Numbered from the stretch's first letter, positions 50,018 to 60,349 are shown. The stretch is DNA of 64,000 bases from Paenibacillus xylanexedens (GCF_001908275.1 NZ_CP018620.1:2604001-2668000); one strand, 5' to 3'. The notes: a model not told the origin generated them from the letters alone. Translations and numbers: made by a program.

Positions 50018-51694
50018 TTACTTCGCGCTTACCGATTTAAACCATTCATTCACTTCTTGCGTGATCTGATCTCCGCCATTGGATTTCCAGTTGGCGACGA
50101 ATTGGTCAAAGGCATCAATTGGCAAATTGCCGTAGATGATTTTGTTGAAGGTTTCCATCTCGGACTGGCGGAGCAGGTTCCATTTGGATACCATGGTTGG
50201 TGTTGCAGCGCCAGTGAAGTAGTTTTGTTTACGGATGTCGATCTGGGACATAACAACTTTACCAGCATACCAGTTTTCCGGTTTACGGAATTCGGCCATT
50301 TGTTTCTCGTAAGGTGTTTCAGGCTTCTCGCCGTTGGCCAGCTTCACAAGTGTTTTCATGTACAGATCCGGGATACGTGCTGGGCCGGTCAGGAAAGGGA
50401 ATTCGTTGGAGAAGTCTTTGATCTTCTCTTTGTCACTGGTCGGTTGTCCGTCAATGATATCCCAGTCATACCCTTTGGCGAAGCCGTATTCATACTCACT
50501 GCCCGCAGCCGGGTTAGCTAGGTTATCCAGCATGTAGTTGTAATACAGGAAGATGGCTTCTGGATGCTTCGCATCCTTGTTAATCATGATACTTGCGTTG
50601 ACACCAGAGTTCTGCCACTTCGTACCGATCTTGCCGTCAGGGCCAGCTGGAACAGGGTAAGCTTTATACTTTGATCCAGGTACGTTCTTCAGCAGGTCGG
50701 GTGCAGGCCAGTCCGGTACCCAGTTTGCGCCAGGCAGAATGCCCGCTTTGCCAGCTGTCCAGCTTTCAGCGGATTTGCCTTCGTCCCACAGAGCGGAGTC
50801 AGCGTGGATATAACCTTTATCCATCCATTCCGCCAGCTTGGCAAGGGCTTGTTTGGCACCCGGGTTAACGGAGCCGTACTCAAGGTTGCCGTTTGCGTCT
50901 TTGTTCCATTGCTCCTCGATTGTGCCGTATGCACCGAACAACCAGTCGAGTTGACCCATCCAGGTGTTGGTGTTATTTTTCAGCGAGATTGCCAGCGGGA
51001 ATACTTTGTCTGGAGACAGACCGTCCGGGTTCTCGTTTTTGAATTTGTCCATGATGTTCTCAAGGTCTGCAATAGTTTTCGGAGCTTCCAGTTTCAGCTT
51101 CTCCATCCAGTCCTCGCGGAGCCAGAGCAGTGTATCGTCGTTATCGGTGTACTCCATGATCGGCATATTGTATTTCTTGCCGTCCTTGGTGAACGGATAC
51201 CACAGTTCAGGATGTGCTGCTGCGTGATCTTTCAGGGTCTGACTCGCGTACTTGTCGAACAACTCATCGATGGCGATGAATTGACCGGAGTCGATCAGCT
51301 GATTAGTCAGTACCGCATTGGTGGGTACCGTTACGAAATCAGGCAGCTTCTCGCCAGAGGCGATAGCCAGTTGCAGCTTTTGTCTGTATTGATCGTCATT
51401 GGCCGGATACCAAGTATCTTTGTGCTTCATACCCAGCGTTTCGAGCATCCAGCGATCGTGCACGTTATTTTCTTTGGTATCTCCTTGCACGTATTTCTTC
51501 GGCATCAATACCGAACTGAACTCGATGGGTGGGTCATATTTTCCTTTAGCAAAAGCAGCTTCTGCTTCAGCTGAGCCGACAGTTCCCGGCGTATTATTAC
51601 CATTGTCACTGCCTGTCTCGCCACTGCCGCACGCAGTGATCGTGATGAGCGCGATAACCATGAGCAGTGACCACCATGTTTTTAATTTGATCAT
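50018..51694 (-). CDS. Sugar ABC transporter substrate-binding lipoprotein (LplA-type)
   Basis: 558 residues. Signal peptide with lipobox ITACGSG (Cys about 22), then a large two-lobe binding fold as in family 1 extracellular solute-binding proteins of Paenibacillus (LplA/YtcQ type, about 500-560 residues): LETLGMKHKDTWYPANDDQYRQKLQLAIASGEKLPDFV and NEWFKSVSAK end. AGGGGGATT precedes ATG. With the permeases at 55654-57505 and the sensor pair between, it forms a polysaccharide or oligosaccharide importer; the ATPase is elsewhere, as usual. Substrate unknown. Confidence 0.9.
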   Translation of the reverse strand: MIKLKTWWSLLMVIALITITACGSGETGSDNGNNTPGTVGSAEAEAAFAKGKYDPPIEFSSVLMPKKYVQGDTKENNVHDRWMLETLGMKHKDTWYPANDDQYRQKLQLAIASGEKLPDFVTVPTNAVLTNQLIDSGQFIAIDELFDKYASQTLKDHAAAHPELWYPFTKDGKKYNMPIMEYTDNDDTLLWLREDWMEKLKLEAPKTIADLENIMDKFKNENPDGLSPDKVFPLAISLKNNTNTWMGQLDWLFGAYGTIEEQWNKDANGNLEYGSVNPGAKQALAKLAEWMDKGYIHADSALWDEGKSAESWTAGKAGILPGANWVPDWPAPDLLKNVPGSKYKAYPVPAGPDGKIGTKWQNSGVNASIMINKDAKHPEAIFLYYNYMLDNLANPAAGSEYEYGFAKGYDWDIIDGQPTSDKEKIKDFSNEFPFLTGPARIPDLYMKTLVKLANGEKPETPYEKQMAEFRKPENWYAGKVVMSQIDIRKQNYFTGAATPTMVSKWNLLRQSEMETFNKIIYGNLPIDAFDQFVANWKSNGGDQITQEVNEWFKSVSAK

Positions 51695-51828
51695 TGTTCA
51701 ATCCCCCTACGGTGTATGATCTTTACAGTGTAACTGTACCAATTTGGGCGGGAGGGCATCTATATGAGTTTTTTAGTTTTGATAGGACTCTATTAGTGAA
51801 TGTGCAAAAAGATCGGTTTTCAGTCATG

Positions 51829-53439
51829 TTATTTATGCTGGTCTCGGTATTCCTGAGGCGTAACGCCGAATTGGCGTTTGAACACTTTGATAAAATAAGC
51901 CGGGTCCATATAGCCAATCTCCATGCTGATTTCGTACACTTTTTTGGTGGTCGTGACCAGCTTGTGACAGGCCCGATCCATACGTAGGCGCGAGATATAA
52001 TCACTGATGCCTTCGCCCGTTTCGATCTTATAGATTTTGGACAAATGGGTCGGGTGCAGATTGACATGGTCAGCGAGCACACGCAAAGACACATCCAGAT
52101 GCAGGTTCTTATCTGTAAAATCCTGAATCTTCTTCACATACTCGGAACGGATGTCCTTGATCTCGTTGGACGTGCCTTCCTTGAGTTTGCCAAGCACACT
52201 GAGCGACCATTTCCGAAGTTTGCTGATGGTAGCGAAAACTTCCCCACTTTGCAAATCCTCGACATCGTTTCCCATTAAAGTGGTCAGAGTCAGCTTGTTC
52301 CGGTGGGCAATATTGGTGAATGAAGCCGTAATAAGAAAACCTGCCTCCATACAGTGCTCCCATGATTCCGACCATTTCTCATCCAGTTCAGCGCAGACCG
52401 CGCGTATTTTCTCTTCCGCTGCATCCCACTGTCCGCTTTCTAGTAAACTAATAAAGGTAGGCGGGGTGTACAGCACGTCCAAGGGACCTTGTGCCGCAGG
52501 TGTCTCGACATCGCTGACACGCATGACAAATTCGCGTTCATCGCCAACGATCTGCCGGAAATAGGCGGAAGCCTGACGGAAGCGATCGTAGAGCTGATCC
52601 GGAAAGGTGAACCACTCAGTGATAACGATGGAGAGGGAGCCTTTCAGAAATTGTTTTACTTTGGATTGAAGCTGAATGGACAGCTTCTCCAGCATGGTTT
52701 CTTTGCCAATATCGCCTTTCCGTTCTTTCAACTGAAGTAAAAACACCAGATATCCGTGCTCCTCCTTCACGCCCCACACTTCCATAAACTCACCCATAAT
52801 CTCTTCCGCCATATTGATGATCGCATATTCGATCAGGGTCTGATCATTGCTGTCATAGTGTCCGAATTCTTCTTCCAAACGAACCAACATTAATGCGGCA
52901 TCCCCGGTATGAAAGGGCAGAGCGTAATTGGCTAGCTTCCGATCCCATTCCGCAGCGGCGATTCGTTGTCCCTGCAAAGCCCCTAGGAGCAGTCGTCCCC
53001 GCAAATGGGGGAGATTCTCTCGCAACGTAAACTGCGTTCGTGTCAGTGAACTGACCAGTTCCCATTCGTTGTTCAATTGATCGATGGCCTTCTGAACGGC
53101 CCCCATTAATTCATCGTCAGTTGGGGGCTTGAGCAGATAGTCCACGGCCTCGAACTGAATGGCTTTTTTGGCGTAATCAAATTCGGAATACCCGGATAAC
53201 AGAATACATTTTATTTTTTTGTCCCGGATGCGGATGCGTTCAATTAGTTCAATGCCCGTCATTTCAGGCATCTGGATGTCCGAGATCACGATATCGATGG
53301 GGTGGGTGTCGATCATTTGTAGTGCTTCGTGTGCCGAGTATGCTTTATGCACATGTTCGATGCCCAGCGTATGCCAGGGCTTGGTCATGGACAGGTTATC
53401 GACCCAGTGTGCTTCATCGTCTACGATCATCATTTGCAT
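51829..53439 (-). CDS. Response regulator with AraC-type output (YesN-like)
   Basis: About 536 residues from ATG 53439 (AAGGAG upstream; earlier in-frame start at 53490 lacks a site). Receiver: MIVDDEAHWVDNL, phosphorylated Asp in DIVISDIQMPEMTG, and Lys in FDYAKKAIQFEAVDYLLKP. A long middle region, then the AraC DNA-binding domain at the end (DVSLRVLADHVNLHPTHLSKIYK, MGYMDPAYFIKVFKRQFGVTPQEYR). It pairs with the sensor kinase at 53666 and probably activates the transporter genes on either side. Confidence 0.9.
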   Translation of the reverse strand: MQMMIVDDEAHWVDNLSMTKPWHTLGIEHVHKAYSAHEALQMIDTHPIDIVISDIQMPEMTGIELIERIRIRDKKIKCILLSGYSEFDYAKKAIQFEAVDYLLKPPTDDELMGAVQKAIDQLNNEWELVSSLTRTQFTLRENLPHLRGRLLLGALQGQRIAAAEWDRKLANYALPFHTGDAALMLVRLEEEFGHYDSNDQTLIEYAIINMAEEIMGEFMEVWGVKEEHGYLVFLLQLKERKGDIGKETMLEKLSIQLQSKVKQFLKGSLSIVITEWFTFPDQLYDRFRQASAYFRQIVGDEREFVMRVSDVETPAAQGPLDVLYTPPTFISLLESGQWDAAEEKIRAVCAELDEKWSESWEHCMEAGFLITASFTNIAHRNKLTLTTLMGNDVEDLQSGEVFATISKLRKWSLSVLGKLKEGTSNEIKDIRSEYVKKIQDFTDKNLHLDVSLRVLADHVNLHPTHLSKIYKIETGEGISDYISRLRMDRACHKLVTTTKKVYEISMEIGYMDPAYFIKVFKRQFGVTPQEYRDQHK

Positions 53440-53665
53440 GGTTATATTGTCTCCTTGGTGGTTGAACGCAGACATCTGTACACTTGCCACTCCGATGACA
53501 GAACAACCTTCCGATCGCTGTTATCCCCAGATTTATTGAATGAATTTTATAATGTGTAAATCTGGTGATAAAGGCGAACGCTTTGCTTCTTCAGGTTTTT
53601 TCTGCCCTCTGCGTTATCGTGTAAGTGATCTTGTTCAAAATTAAATCGTCAATTTATTGTTTGTA

Positions 53666-55483
53666 TTAACTTAAATTCGTATCGGTATTACCTTTATCGG
53701 AATCTGTGTCCTCTTTTGGTATCTCCCAGATGATTTCGGTTCGGAATCCGCCTAGTGGGGATGGGCCGAATAGGAGGTAGGAATGACTGCCGAACAGGTG
53801 CGTGATTCGTTGGTGCGTATTCCAAAGGCCGCAGCCCATTTCTTCCTGTAAAGGTTCCTGCATCTTCAGGTTCAATGCCTCGTACTGTTCCGGGCTTAAG
53901 CCTGGTCCATCGTCGTCGATGTATATCCTGCCAAAACCATTCAAGCGCTCCCCGGTAATTCGAATCTCCCCGGAAGAATAGGACTTCGCCACGCCGTGTA
54001 TCACGGAATTCTCGACCATCGGCTGAAGCATTAATCGAGGTACCGACTGGGAGAGCATGTCCTCAGGAATATCGATATGATACTCAATTCGACCATTGCG
54101 CAGCTTCTGGATATCCAGATAGTTGATCAGCAGCTTGATCTCTTCCTGAAGCGAAGATGTCTCTTTTTCCATACGGGTGGTATAGCGGTAGTAGGCACTA
54201 AGATTATGCGCCATGGAGACCACGGCTTGCTCGTCCTTCATCTGGGCCATGTTGATGATATAACCTAGACAATTATATAGGAAATGCGGATTGATCTGCG
54301 CTTGTAATTGCTTAAGCGTAGCTTCCCTGGCTCTAATTTTCTCATGGAATACATTCTCGATCAGATCTTGAATCTGATGGGACATATCGTTGAATCGGCG
54401 GAACAGGAATGAGAACTCATTCTGGTTTTTGCTATGCAGTCTGACAGAATAATCCCCTTGCTCTACGCGGCGTAAGCCTTTGATCAGCTTTTTGATCGGA
54501 TATTGCACATTCCGGTACAGCAGGATAGACGCAGAGATGCCCACCACCAGCAGCAAAATCATACAGGTGTAGAACAGATTCTGACTCAGCGAGATGGGTT
54601 TCAAAATCTGATACAGCGGGATCACGTCCACCAGATGCCAATCCAGATAAGTGGACTTCACCGAGCTAACCAGATATTTTTTCCCGTTCAGCTTCACGAC
54701 ATCTTGGGTGGTATCTTCTGGAGAGTGTGTATCCAGATACTGAATGAGTTCTGCGGATAATTGCTTGTCCGCGCTGCGATTGAGAATGGGTGAATTTCCT
54801 TTGTGATACAAGAAAGGATCGCCTTGTCCGCCCGCTTTATACGTATCCAGCATATTTTGAATGTTCTCGTAACTGAAGCTGGCTTCAATCACCAGATTAC
54901 TTCCCGTGAGCATCCCCGGCTGTGCCAAGGAATCGGTATAGAACCAATAGAAGGATTGCAGCTTGTCTTTTGATTCCGCACCCTGATCCCCATAGGTCCA
55001 TTGTCCGCTCATATTTTTTTTCAAATACGCTTCATCATATCCTGTGGTTCGATTGTAGTTGGCGATGACATCCTTATTCTGCTGTGAATGCACTGCATAT
55101 CGAGTAGGCCATATATCCGTAACGCCGGTTTGCAGCATCATCTTCTCTTGTATCACATAACGGGTCTGCATCCGGTCATACCGATCATCCCACATATTGA
55201 GGCCGTTGAATGCTCTGACATTGGGATCTCGGGAGAGAATCAGGCTGAAATCCATCATCTGGTTGATGCGGGAGTCGATCTGACTGGACAAAAACGTAAG
55301 TTGTTTCGTATTGGATATCTGCAGTTCTTTGCTGACGACATCATAGGTGACGTTATTCGAGTAGGTGTACATGATTAGAATGGGGATGAACAAGACCACA
55401 ATTAATAAGTTTATTTTGGCAAACAGACTGAATCGGGATCGGGTCTTACCTTGAAAAAACATGAAGCGCTTCCATATATGCAT
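53666..55483 (-). CDS. Sensor histidine kinase, YesM family
   Basis: 605 residues. Membrane segment near 25-45, a large outside sensing domain (dCache-like), second segment near 295-315, HAMP, and the YesM kinase: His in QINPHFLYNCLGYI, then ATPase with QPMVENSVIHG (N-box) and DDDGPGL (G-box). AAGGAG precedes the start. It and the response regulator downstream sense extracellular sugar or cell-wall signals for the adjacent Lpl transporter. Confidence 0.92.
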   Translation of the reverse strand: MHIWKRFMFFQGKTRSRFSLFAKINLLIVVLFIPILIMYTYSNNVTYDVVSKELQISNTKQLTFLSSQIDSRINQMMDFSLILSRDPNVRAFNGLNMWDDRYDRMQTRYVIQEKMMLQTGVTDIWPTRYAVHSQQNKDVIANYNRTTGYDEAYLKKNMSGQWTYGDQGAESKDKLQSFYWFYTDSLAQPGMLTGSNLVIEASFSYENIQNMLDTYKAGGQGDPFLYHKGNSPILNRSADKQLSAELIQYLDTHSPEDTTQDVVKLNGKKYLVSSVKSTYLDWHLVDVIPLYQILKPISLSQNLFYTCMILLLVVGISASILLYRNVQYPIKKLIKGLRRVEQGDYSVRLHSKNQNEFSFLFRRFNDMSHQIQDLIENVFHEKIRAREATLKQLQAQINPHFLYNCLGYIINMAQMKDEQAVVSMAHNLSAYYRYTTRMEKETSSLQEEIKLLINYLDIQKLRNGRIEYHIDIPEDMLSQSVPRLMLQPMVENSVIHGVAKSYSSGEIRITGERLNGFGRIYIDDDGPGLSPEQYEALNLKMQEPLQEEMGCGLWNTHQRITHLFGSHSYLLFGPSPLGGFRTEIIWEIPKEDTDSDKGNTDTNLS

Positions 55484-55653
55484 AAAAAGTCTCCTTCTAA
55501 TTCGTGTGTAAACAACTTCTTCCTAGGATGGCCCTAACAAAACACTATCAAGCCTAACAATGTTATATAGCAGACCTCAGTATGGCTTGATACTATTTAT
55601 ATCAGAGAACCCCATCACACACAAAAACTTTTTTTGGGAACAGGAGCAGTGCT

Positions 55654-56616
55654 ATGGAGGCTAAATTGGAGGGTAAGCGGGTCCCGCAGGCAAACGTTGG
55701 GAACAAGCTGGAACAAAAGAGAAAAAAACGCTACAAACAGCCATGGATTCTGCACTTCATGGTGTTGCCGGCGGCCATTATGGTCTTTATATTTTCATAC
55801 ATTCCGATGTCCGGGATTTTGATGGCATTTCAGGATTATAAACCTGCACTTGGATTTTTCAATTCCGAATGGGTAGGACTGAAGCACTTTAGGTACATGT
55901 GGGAAAATGATTATTTCCTGCAAATTACGTGGAACACGCTATTTTTTGCCTGTACGAAGATCGTCATGAATCTGATCATTCCGTTTATCTTTGCCTTATT
56001 GCTCAACGAGGTACGGAAGATGGCACTGAAGAGAACGATTCAAACACTCGTGTATCTTCCTCACTTTCTGTCTTGGGTTACGTTGTCAGGCATCCTGATC
56101 GACATTTTGGCCCAGACGGGTATTGTCAATCAGTTCTTGGTTTCCGTATTTGGTATCAAGCCGATCTTCTTCCTGGGGGATGGCAGCTGGTTCCGATTCA
56201 CGATTATTGCGAGTGATGTCTGGAAAGAGTTTGGTTTCAACACAATTATCTTCCTCGCGGCACTGTCCGGCATTAACCCTGCACTTTATGAAGCAGCTGA
56301 AGTGGATGGAGCAGGACGCTGGAAGCAAACGATGTATATTACCATCCCGGCACTGATTCCCATTGGGATCGTAATCGCAACGCTGGCACTGGGTAATGTG
56401 CTTAACGCCAACTTTGACCAGATATTTAACTTATATAGTCCGTTGATTTACCAACAAGGTGATATTATCGATACGTTTGTGTATAGAGAAGGTCTGTTAA
56501 GTGGACAGTTCAGTTTCGCTACCGCCGTGAATCTGTTCAAATCGGTCATTAGCCTGATCCTGATTGTGATCTCGTACCGACTGGCTTACCGATTCGCCGG
56601 ATACCGAATTTTCTAG
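55654..56616 (+). CDS. Sugar ABC transporter permease (LplB-type)
   Basis: 320 residues with six membrane segments after a basic N-terminal tail. The EAA loop reads ALYEAAEVDGAGRWKQTMYITIPAL, which contacts the ATPase. It is divergent from the sensor kinase. ATG 55654 has CAGGAG eight bases upstream. Partner of the permease 16 bases downstream. Confidence 0.92.
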   Translation: MEAKLEGKRVPQANVGNKLEQKRKKRYKQPWILHFMVLPAAIMVFIFSYIPMSGILMAFQDYKPALGFFNSEWVGLKHFRYMWENDYFLQITWNTLFFACTKIVMNLIIPFIFALLLNEVRKMALKRTIQTLVYLPHFLSWVTLSGILIDILAQTGIVNQFLVSVFGIKPIFFLGDGSWFRFTIIASDVWKEFGFNTIIFLAALSGINPALYEAAEVDGAGRWKQTMYITIPALIPIGIVIATLALGNVLNANFDQIFNLYSPLIYQQGDIIDTFVYREGLLSGQFSFATAVNLFKSVISLILIVISYRLAYRFAGYRIF

Positions 56617-56632
56617 AAAGGAGGACGAACGA

Positions 56633-57505
56633 ATGTATCATAAAACGATGCCTTACCGCATATTCAGCATATTCAACAATGTGTTACTGACCCTGCTTTC
56701 CCTGCTCTGCTTGCTGCCTTTGTATCACTTACTTATGGTATCTCTTAGCGCATCTGCACCTGCGAATGCTGGTCTCGTCACGTTCTGGCCGATCGGGTTT
56801 ACACTGGAGGCGTATGCGAAGACATTTGCCAATACCAACTTCCTCTCCTCCTTGTGGGTATCTGTGGAGCGGACGGTACTCGGTACAGGACTTGCGTTAA
56901 TTGTTAATACGCTTGCAGCCTATGCACTCTCCAAAGAGACGCGGGTGTTCCGCGCACGTAACATCTATCTGTGGTATTTTGTCATCACGATGCTGTTCAG
57001 CGGTGGCCTCATTCCGGGGTATATCCTGATTCTGAAGCTGGGACTGATGAACACATTGCTGGCCTTGATCCTGCCGGGATTGGTTGCGGTGTTTAACATC
57101 ATTCTGTTGCTGAATTTCTTCCGTACCGTTCCGAAGGATCTGGAAGAAGCGGCATTTATCGATGGCGCAGGGCACTTTAAAACGTTTATCAAAATCTATC
57201 TGCCTGTCTCGGTCCCCGTTATTGCAACGGTTTCCCTCTTCATGATGGTTGGGCATTGGAACGCGTACTTTGACGGGATTATCTACATCCGTGATGCGGA
57301 AAAACTTCCACTCGCGACATTCATGCAGACGATCATCGTGCAGGCCGATATGTCGAAGCTTGATCCAGAAGCGGTGAAGAACCTGTCCCAACGGACCATT
57401 CGGGCTTCGCAGATCTTTATCAGCGCACTGCCGATCCTGCTTGTGTATCCATTCCTGCAAAGGTACTTTGTAACGGGGATCGTAGTTGGTGCTGTGAAGG
57501 AGTAG
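56633..57505 (+). CDS. Carbohydrate ABC transporter permease (LplC/YtcP-type)
   Basis: 290 residues, six membrane segments, EAA loop DLEEAAFIDGAGHFKTFIKIYLPVS. It begins 16 bases after the LplB gene with AAAGGAGG and forms the second half of the channel. Members use the shared MsmX-type ATPase, not encoded here. Followed by a terminator. Confidence 0.92.
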   Translation: MYHKTMPYRIFSIFNNVLLTLLSLLCLLPLYHLLMVSLSASAPANAGLVTFWPIGFTLEAYAKTFANTNFLSSLWVSVERTVLGTGLALIVNTLAAYALSKETRVFRARNIYLWYFVITMLFSGGLIPGYILILKLGLMNTLLALILPGLVAVFNIILLLNFFRTVPKDLEEAAFIDGAGHFKTFIKIYLPVSVPVIATVSLFMMVGHWNAYFDGIIYIRDAEKLPLATFMQTIIVQADMSKLDPEAVKNLSQRTIRASQIFISALPILLVYPFLQRYFVTGIVVGAVKE

Positions 57506-57556
57506 TTGAATGTAGGGGTTAGGATAGGGATGTGAAAAAGGAGTCACTGAACTGGG

Positions 57557-57583
57557 GAAGGCCAGGGAGGTGGCTTCTTTTTT
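57557..57583 (+). terminator. Rho-independent terminator
   Basis: GAAGGCCA / TGGCTTC stem with a six-base loop, followed by a T-run of eight (TTCTTTTTTG context). Ends the permease operon. Confidence 0.82.
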
Positions 57584-57700
57584 GTGTGTGGAAAAAGAAC
57601 GTTGCATATATGTAGTGTATTACCTTTATTTGAATAAAATGGTACGATGATAGCTGATTGAAAGTTATCTTTATTATTCATATCAGAGGGTGTGTACGAA

Positions 57701-58357
57701 GTGAAAAAAATGATAATCGTTACCTTGGTTTTGTCGTTAGTAAGTGCTTCTCTTGCTTTTGCAGCGACAGACGCATCACAGAAGATAAGTATAGTTTTGA
57801 ATGGAAAAGAACTAAAGACCAGAGCAGGGACAGAAGTCCAAATAATTGACAATCATGTTTATATCCCGGCCAGTGTTCTTCGTGATGCAAGATTTGCGGT
57901 AGAGTATAAGAATTCCAAGCTTAATCTGATTAACAGCTATTTTCGATATACCCGAAATTTAATGGAGATGCATGTTATGAATCAAGTTTTTACAACTCGA
58001 TTCAACAAGATTGATCAGGAAATAGTCAATATTTTGGGCAAAGTGATGCTGGAGGACCCGGTAGATTCCTCGAATTTACAAGAGTACATGGAGGAAGCTC
58101 GGTCCAATGCAGTAATCCGGCCTGAAGTTTTTACTCCTGTGCAGGATTACAACTCGTTTGATTTTGGATCTGCCAGACAAAGTGTTGAAGAATATCAAAA
58201 AGCAATTCAAGAGTTAATGGCTTATGTGGGAACCAAAGATAAGAAAAAACTAAAGTCATTTTACGAAAAGAGAAAACAGGCACTTGAATTTTATAACTCA
58301 TATACCAATACCTATGATCTTATTTTCAAAGCAAGTTTTTCAAGTGCAGTCAAATAG
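57701..58357 (+). CDS. Secreted copper-amine-oxidase-N-like domain protein
   Basis: 218 residues from GTG 57701 (AGAGGGTG upstream). Signal peptide (IIVTLVLSLVSASLAFAA) followed by a short Cu_amine_oxidN1-like beta domain (SIVLNGKELKTRAGTEVQIID and VYIPASVLRDA) and then a helical tail (about residues 85-218). Such domains in Paenibacillus bind cell-wall or other surface ligands. Function is unknown. Confidence 0.7.
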   Translation: MKKMIIVTLVLSLVSASLAFAATDASQKISIVLNGKELKTRAGTEVQIIDNHVYIPASVLRDARFAVEYKNSKLNLINSYFRYTRNLMEMHVMNQVFTTRFNKIDQEIVNILGKVMLEDPVDSSNLQEYMEEARSNAVIRPEVFTPVQDYNSFDFGSARQSVEEYQKAIQELMAYVGTKDKKKLKSFYEKRKQALEFYNSYTNTYDLIFKASFSSAVK

Positions 58358-58497
58358 CGGGGAACGGGTCCTGATTTCAAATTCAGATTTCTGGTCTGTA
58401 TATGTATCAAGTGATTTTGAATTGAACTTTCTGGTTTATGTCGCCAGATCATATGGCATCTAAATTGGAATATAATGTAAAAAAGGAGTGACTTCCC

Positions 58498-59466
58498 ATC
58501 AATCCGAAACTTGATAAAAGTGCACAACGCTTCATTAAGGAATTCATTCGCAAATTCAATCAGCAAGTATTAGAATTTGATTCAAATAAGAGGAGATTAA
58601 TTAAAGAAAAAGAAATAATCAACACCATAAATTATATTTATTCCATGAATAAAGAGAACTTTAAAGAGGTCCATAAACATTTAAATGAAGAGTTAACGCT
58701 TGCTCTCGTTGGATTGACATATACAACTTATTTTAGTTTAGCTGTAAATCAGGAAGATCATAAAAATCCAATGCTAGATGATTTTTCAGACGTAACGTTT
58801 GAGAATATGACCCCGAGCTCCCTCTACCAAAGTATGATTACAACCATTAGTAACCATGTATTAGCTATTATTAGACTAGTAGAGCTGGGGTTGGACACTT
58901 CAGCAAGAGCGTTAATTAGAGTATTAGCTGAAACTATTTTTATCTTTATCATTGTGTTTTCAAGTAAAGAGCATTTCGATAATTACCGCAACGGAATGAA
59001 TGATGAAGACGCTGATTCTATATGGTATAGATTATTTGCTAAAAAGAGGATGCAAGTAGAACTTAAGAAAATTGAAAAAAGAATTGGCTTGCCTGAAGAA
59101 ATTGTTAGTGAGATAAATAAAATTAGAACATCAATTTATAAGGAATTTTCTAGTGTGGTCCATTCGTCGGCGTATACAAGTATCTTAGGTTCTTATGCGT
59201 TTGATTTTAATAATGATCAGTTACAAATAGGCGTCGGAGGAAAAGCATCAAAAGCCTCTAAAAATACTTTATCTACGTTGAATTGGTTATTATTCTACTT
59301 TTCACTAATGACTAAAGGGGTATTAAACAACCTTTTTGAATTCAAGCCTCGGTCAGATAACGAGATATGGAGAGTTGTTTTTCCTATAAGAGAATGTTTT
59401 ATTGAATTGTATCTTAAAATCACATATAAAGATGAATATGAGAGCATTTCGAGTAGGATCACATAG
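58498..59466 (+). CDS. DUF5677-like helical protein with apparent ATC start
   Basis: The frame is open from just after a TGA at 58489. The only plausible initiator near the strong ribosome site (AAAAGGAGTG) is ATC 58498; the next ATG is 58645, 49 codons later with no site and in the middle of a sensible N-terminus (NPKLDKSAQRFIKEFIRK). The protein (322 residues) has the DUF5677 helices: NHVLAIIRLVELGLDTSARA, IRVLAETIFIFI, and a late HSSAYTSILGSY. It is related to array genes 4 and 7. Either ATC is used or an ATG was mutated. Confidence 0.62.
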   Translation: MNPKLDKSAQRFIKEFIRKFNQQVLEFDSNKRRLIKEKEIINTINYIYSMNKENFKEVHKHLNEELTLALVGLTYTTYFSLAVNQEDHKNPMLDDFSDVTFENMTPSSLYQSMITTISNHVLAIIRLVELGLDTSARALIRVLAETIFIFIIVFSSKEHFDNYRNGMNDEDADSIWYRLFAKKRMQVELKKIEKRIGLPEEIVSEINKIRTSIYKEFSSVVHSSAYTSILGSYAFDFNNDQLQIGVGGKASKASKNTLSTLNWLLFYFSLMTKGVLNNLFEFKPRSDNEIWRVVFPIRECFIELYLKITYKDEYESISSRIT

Positions 59467-59616
59467 AATCGTGACATAATGAATTTGTTTTGGTGCTAAA
59501 CTGAATATTAATTAAGATCTCTTAACAATATATTTAAGAGACGTAAAGTGAAACTTCAATGATTAGTGTATGTTTACTAAGTGGTATAATATCATCAAAC
59601 GATAGGAGGAATGACT

Positions 59617-59859
59617 ATGAAATGGCAAGAGGTTCAACAAATTTTCCCAAATCAATTTGTGAAGTTTGAAGTTCTTCATTCTGAAGAGACGGAGAATCAA
59701 GAAGTTATAAATGAGGTCGCTGTGATCGGTCCTGTAAGCGATGAAAAAGCAACCCAAGAATTACTGAATAGCCGGGATAATACCTTGGTCTATCATACTT
59801 CCAAAGATCAAGTCATTGTTAAGGTACGGAAGAATGTAGGTTTAAGGAGAAAATTGTAA
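59617..59859 (+). CDS. Small partner protein of a retropepsin-like protease, copy 2
   Basis: 80 residues starting MKWQEVQQIFPNQF. ATG 59617 has GGAGG at seven bases; ATG 59611 is too close. Same family as the gene at 24097 (LVYHTS, VRK motifs). The stop is immediately followed by the ATG of the protease gene. Confidence 0.72.
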   Translation: MKWQEVQQIFPNQFVKFEVLHSEETENQEVINEVAVIGPVSDEKATQELLNSRDNTLVYHTSKDQVIVKVRKNVGLRRKL

Positions 59860-60237
59860 ATGAAAATTGAATATAGAGAGGGACTGTTATTCACTGAACT
59901 AACAATCCTTTTTAACGGAAATAGAAAAAGGATCAATAACATAGTTATTGATACGGGAGCAAGTCATACCTTGATTTCACAGGATGAAGTAGACGATATT
60001 GGCATTCTAGTTGGGGTAGAGGATGAGATTATAACAAGTTACGGAATTGGCGGTAAGGAACATGCTTTTAGTAAGCGTGTCGAGGGAATACAGGTGGGAG
60101 ATTTTGTTTTAAGGGATATTCCAATAGATTTCACTTCATTTAAATATCATAATATTAACGGTTTATTAGGACTGGACATACTTATAGAAGGCAAATTCAA
60201 TGTAGATCTAGAAAACTTTAAACTATATCATCTATAA
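59860..60237 (+). CDS. Retropepsin-like aspartic protease, copy 2
   Basis: 125 residues. Catalytic motif IDTGASHTLIS near residue 30 and GLLGLDILIEGKF near 105, same order and length as copy 1 at 24344. AAGGAG lies nine bases before ATG. Cytoplasmic; target unknown. Confidence 0.82.
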   Translation: MKIEYREGLLFTELTILFNGNRKRINNIVIDTGASHTLISQDEVDDIGILVGVEDEIITSYGIGGKEHAFSKRVEGIQVGDFVLRDIPIDFTSFKYHNINGLLGLDILIEGKFNVDLENFKLYHL

Positions 60238-60287
60238 ATCTAAGATAAAAGTATATTTTTAATAATTGGAAATTGGAACGAAGCCCG

Positions 60288-60317
60288 TTGCCTATAGTAT
60301 GCTGCCCCTGCTATAAT
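60288..60317 (+). promoter_or_regulatory. SigA-type promoter of the FusB-like gene
   Basis: TTGCCT (60288-60293), an 18-base spacer and a perfect TATAAT (60312-60317). Transcription would start near 60324, giving a leader of about 215 bases before ATG 60540. Confidence 0.65.
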
Positions 60318-60349
60318 TTCGATATATCTATCGTATTGGGGGTTATGAC

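Noticed and set aside
59509..59545. attC-like TTAACAATATATTTAA near the second DUF5677-like gene
   Set aside because: Only a short AT-rich hairpin; no R' box or L boxes.
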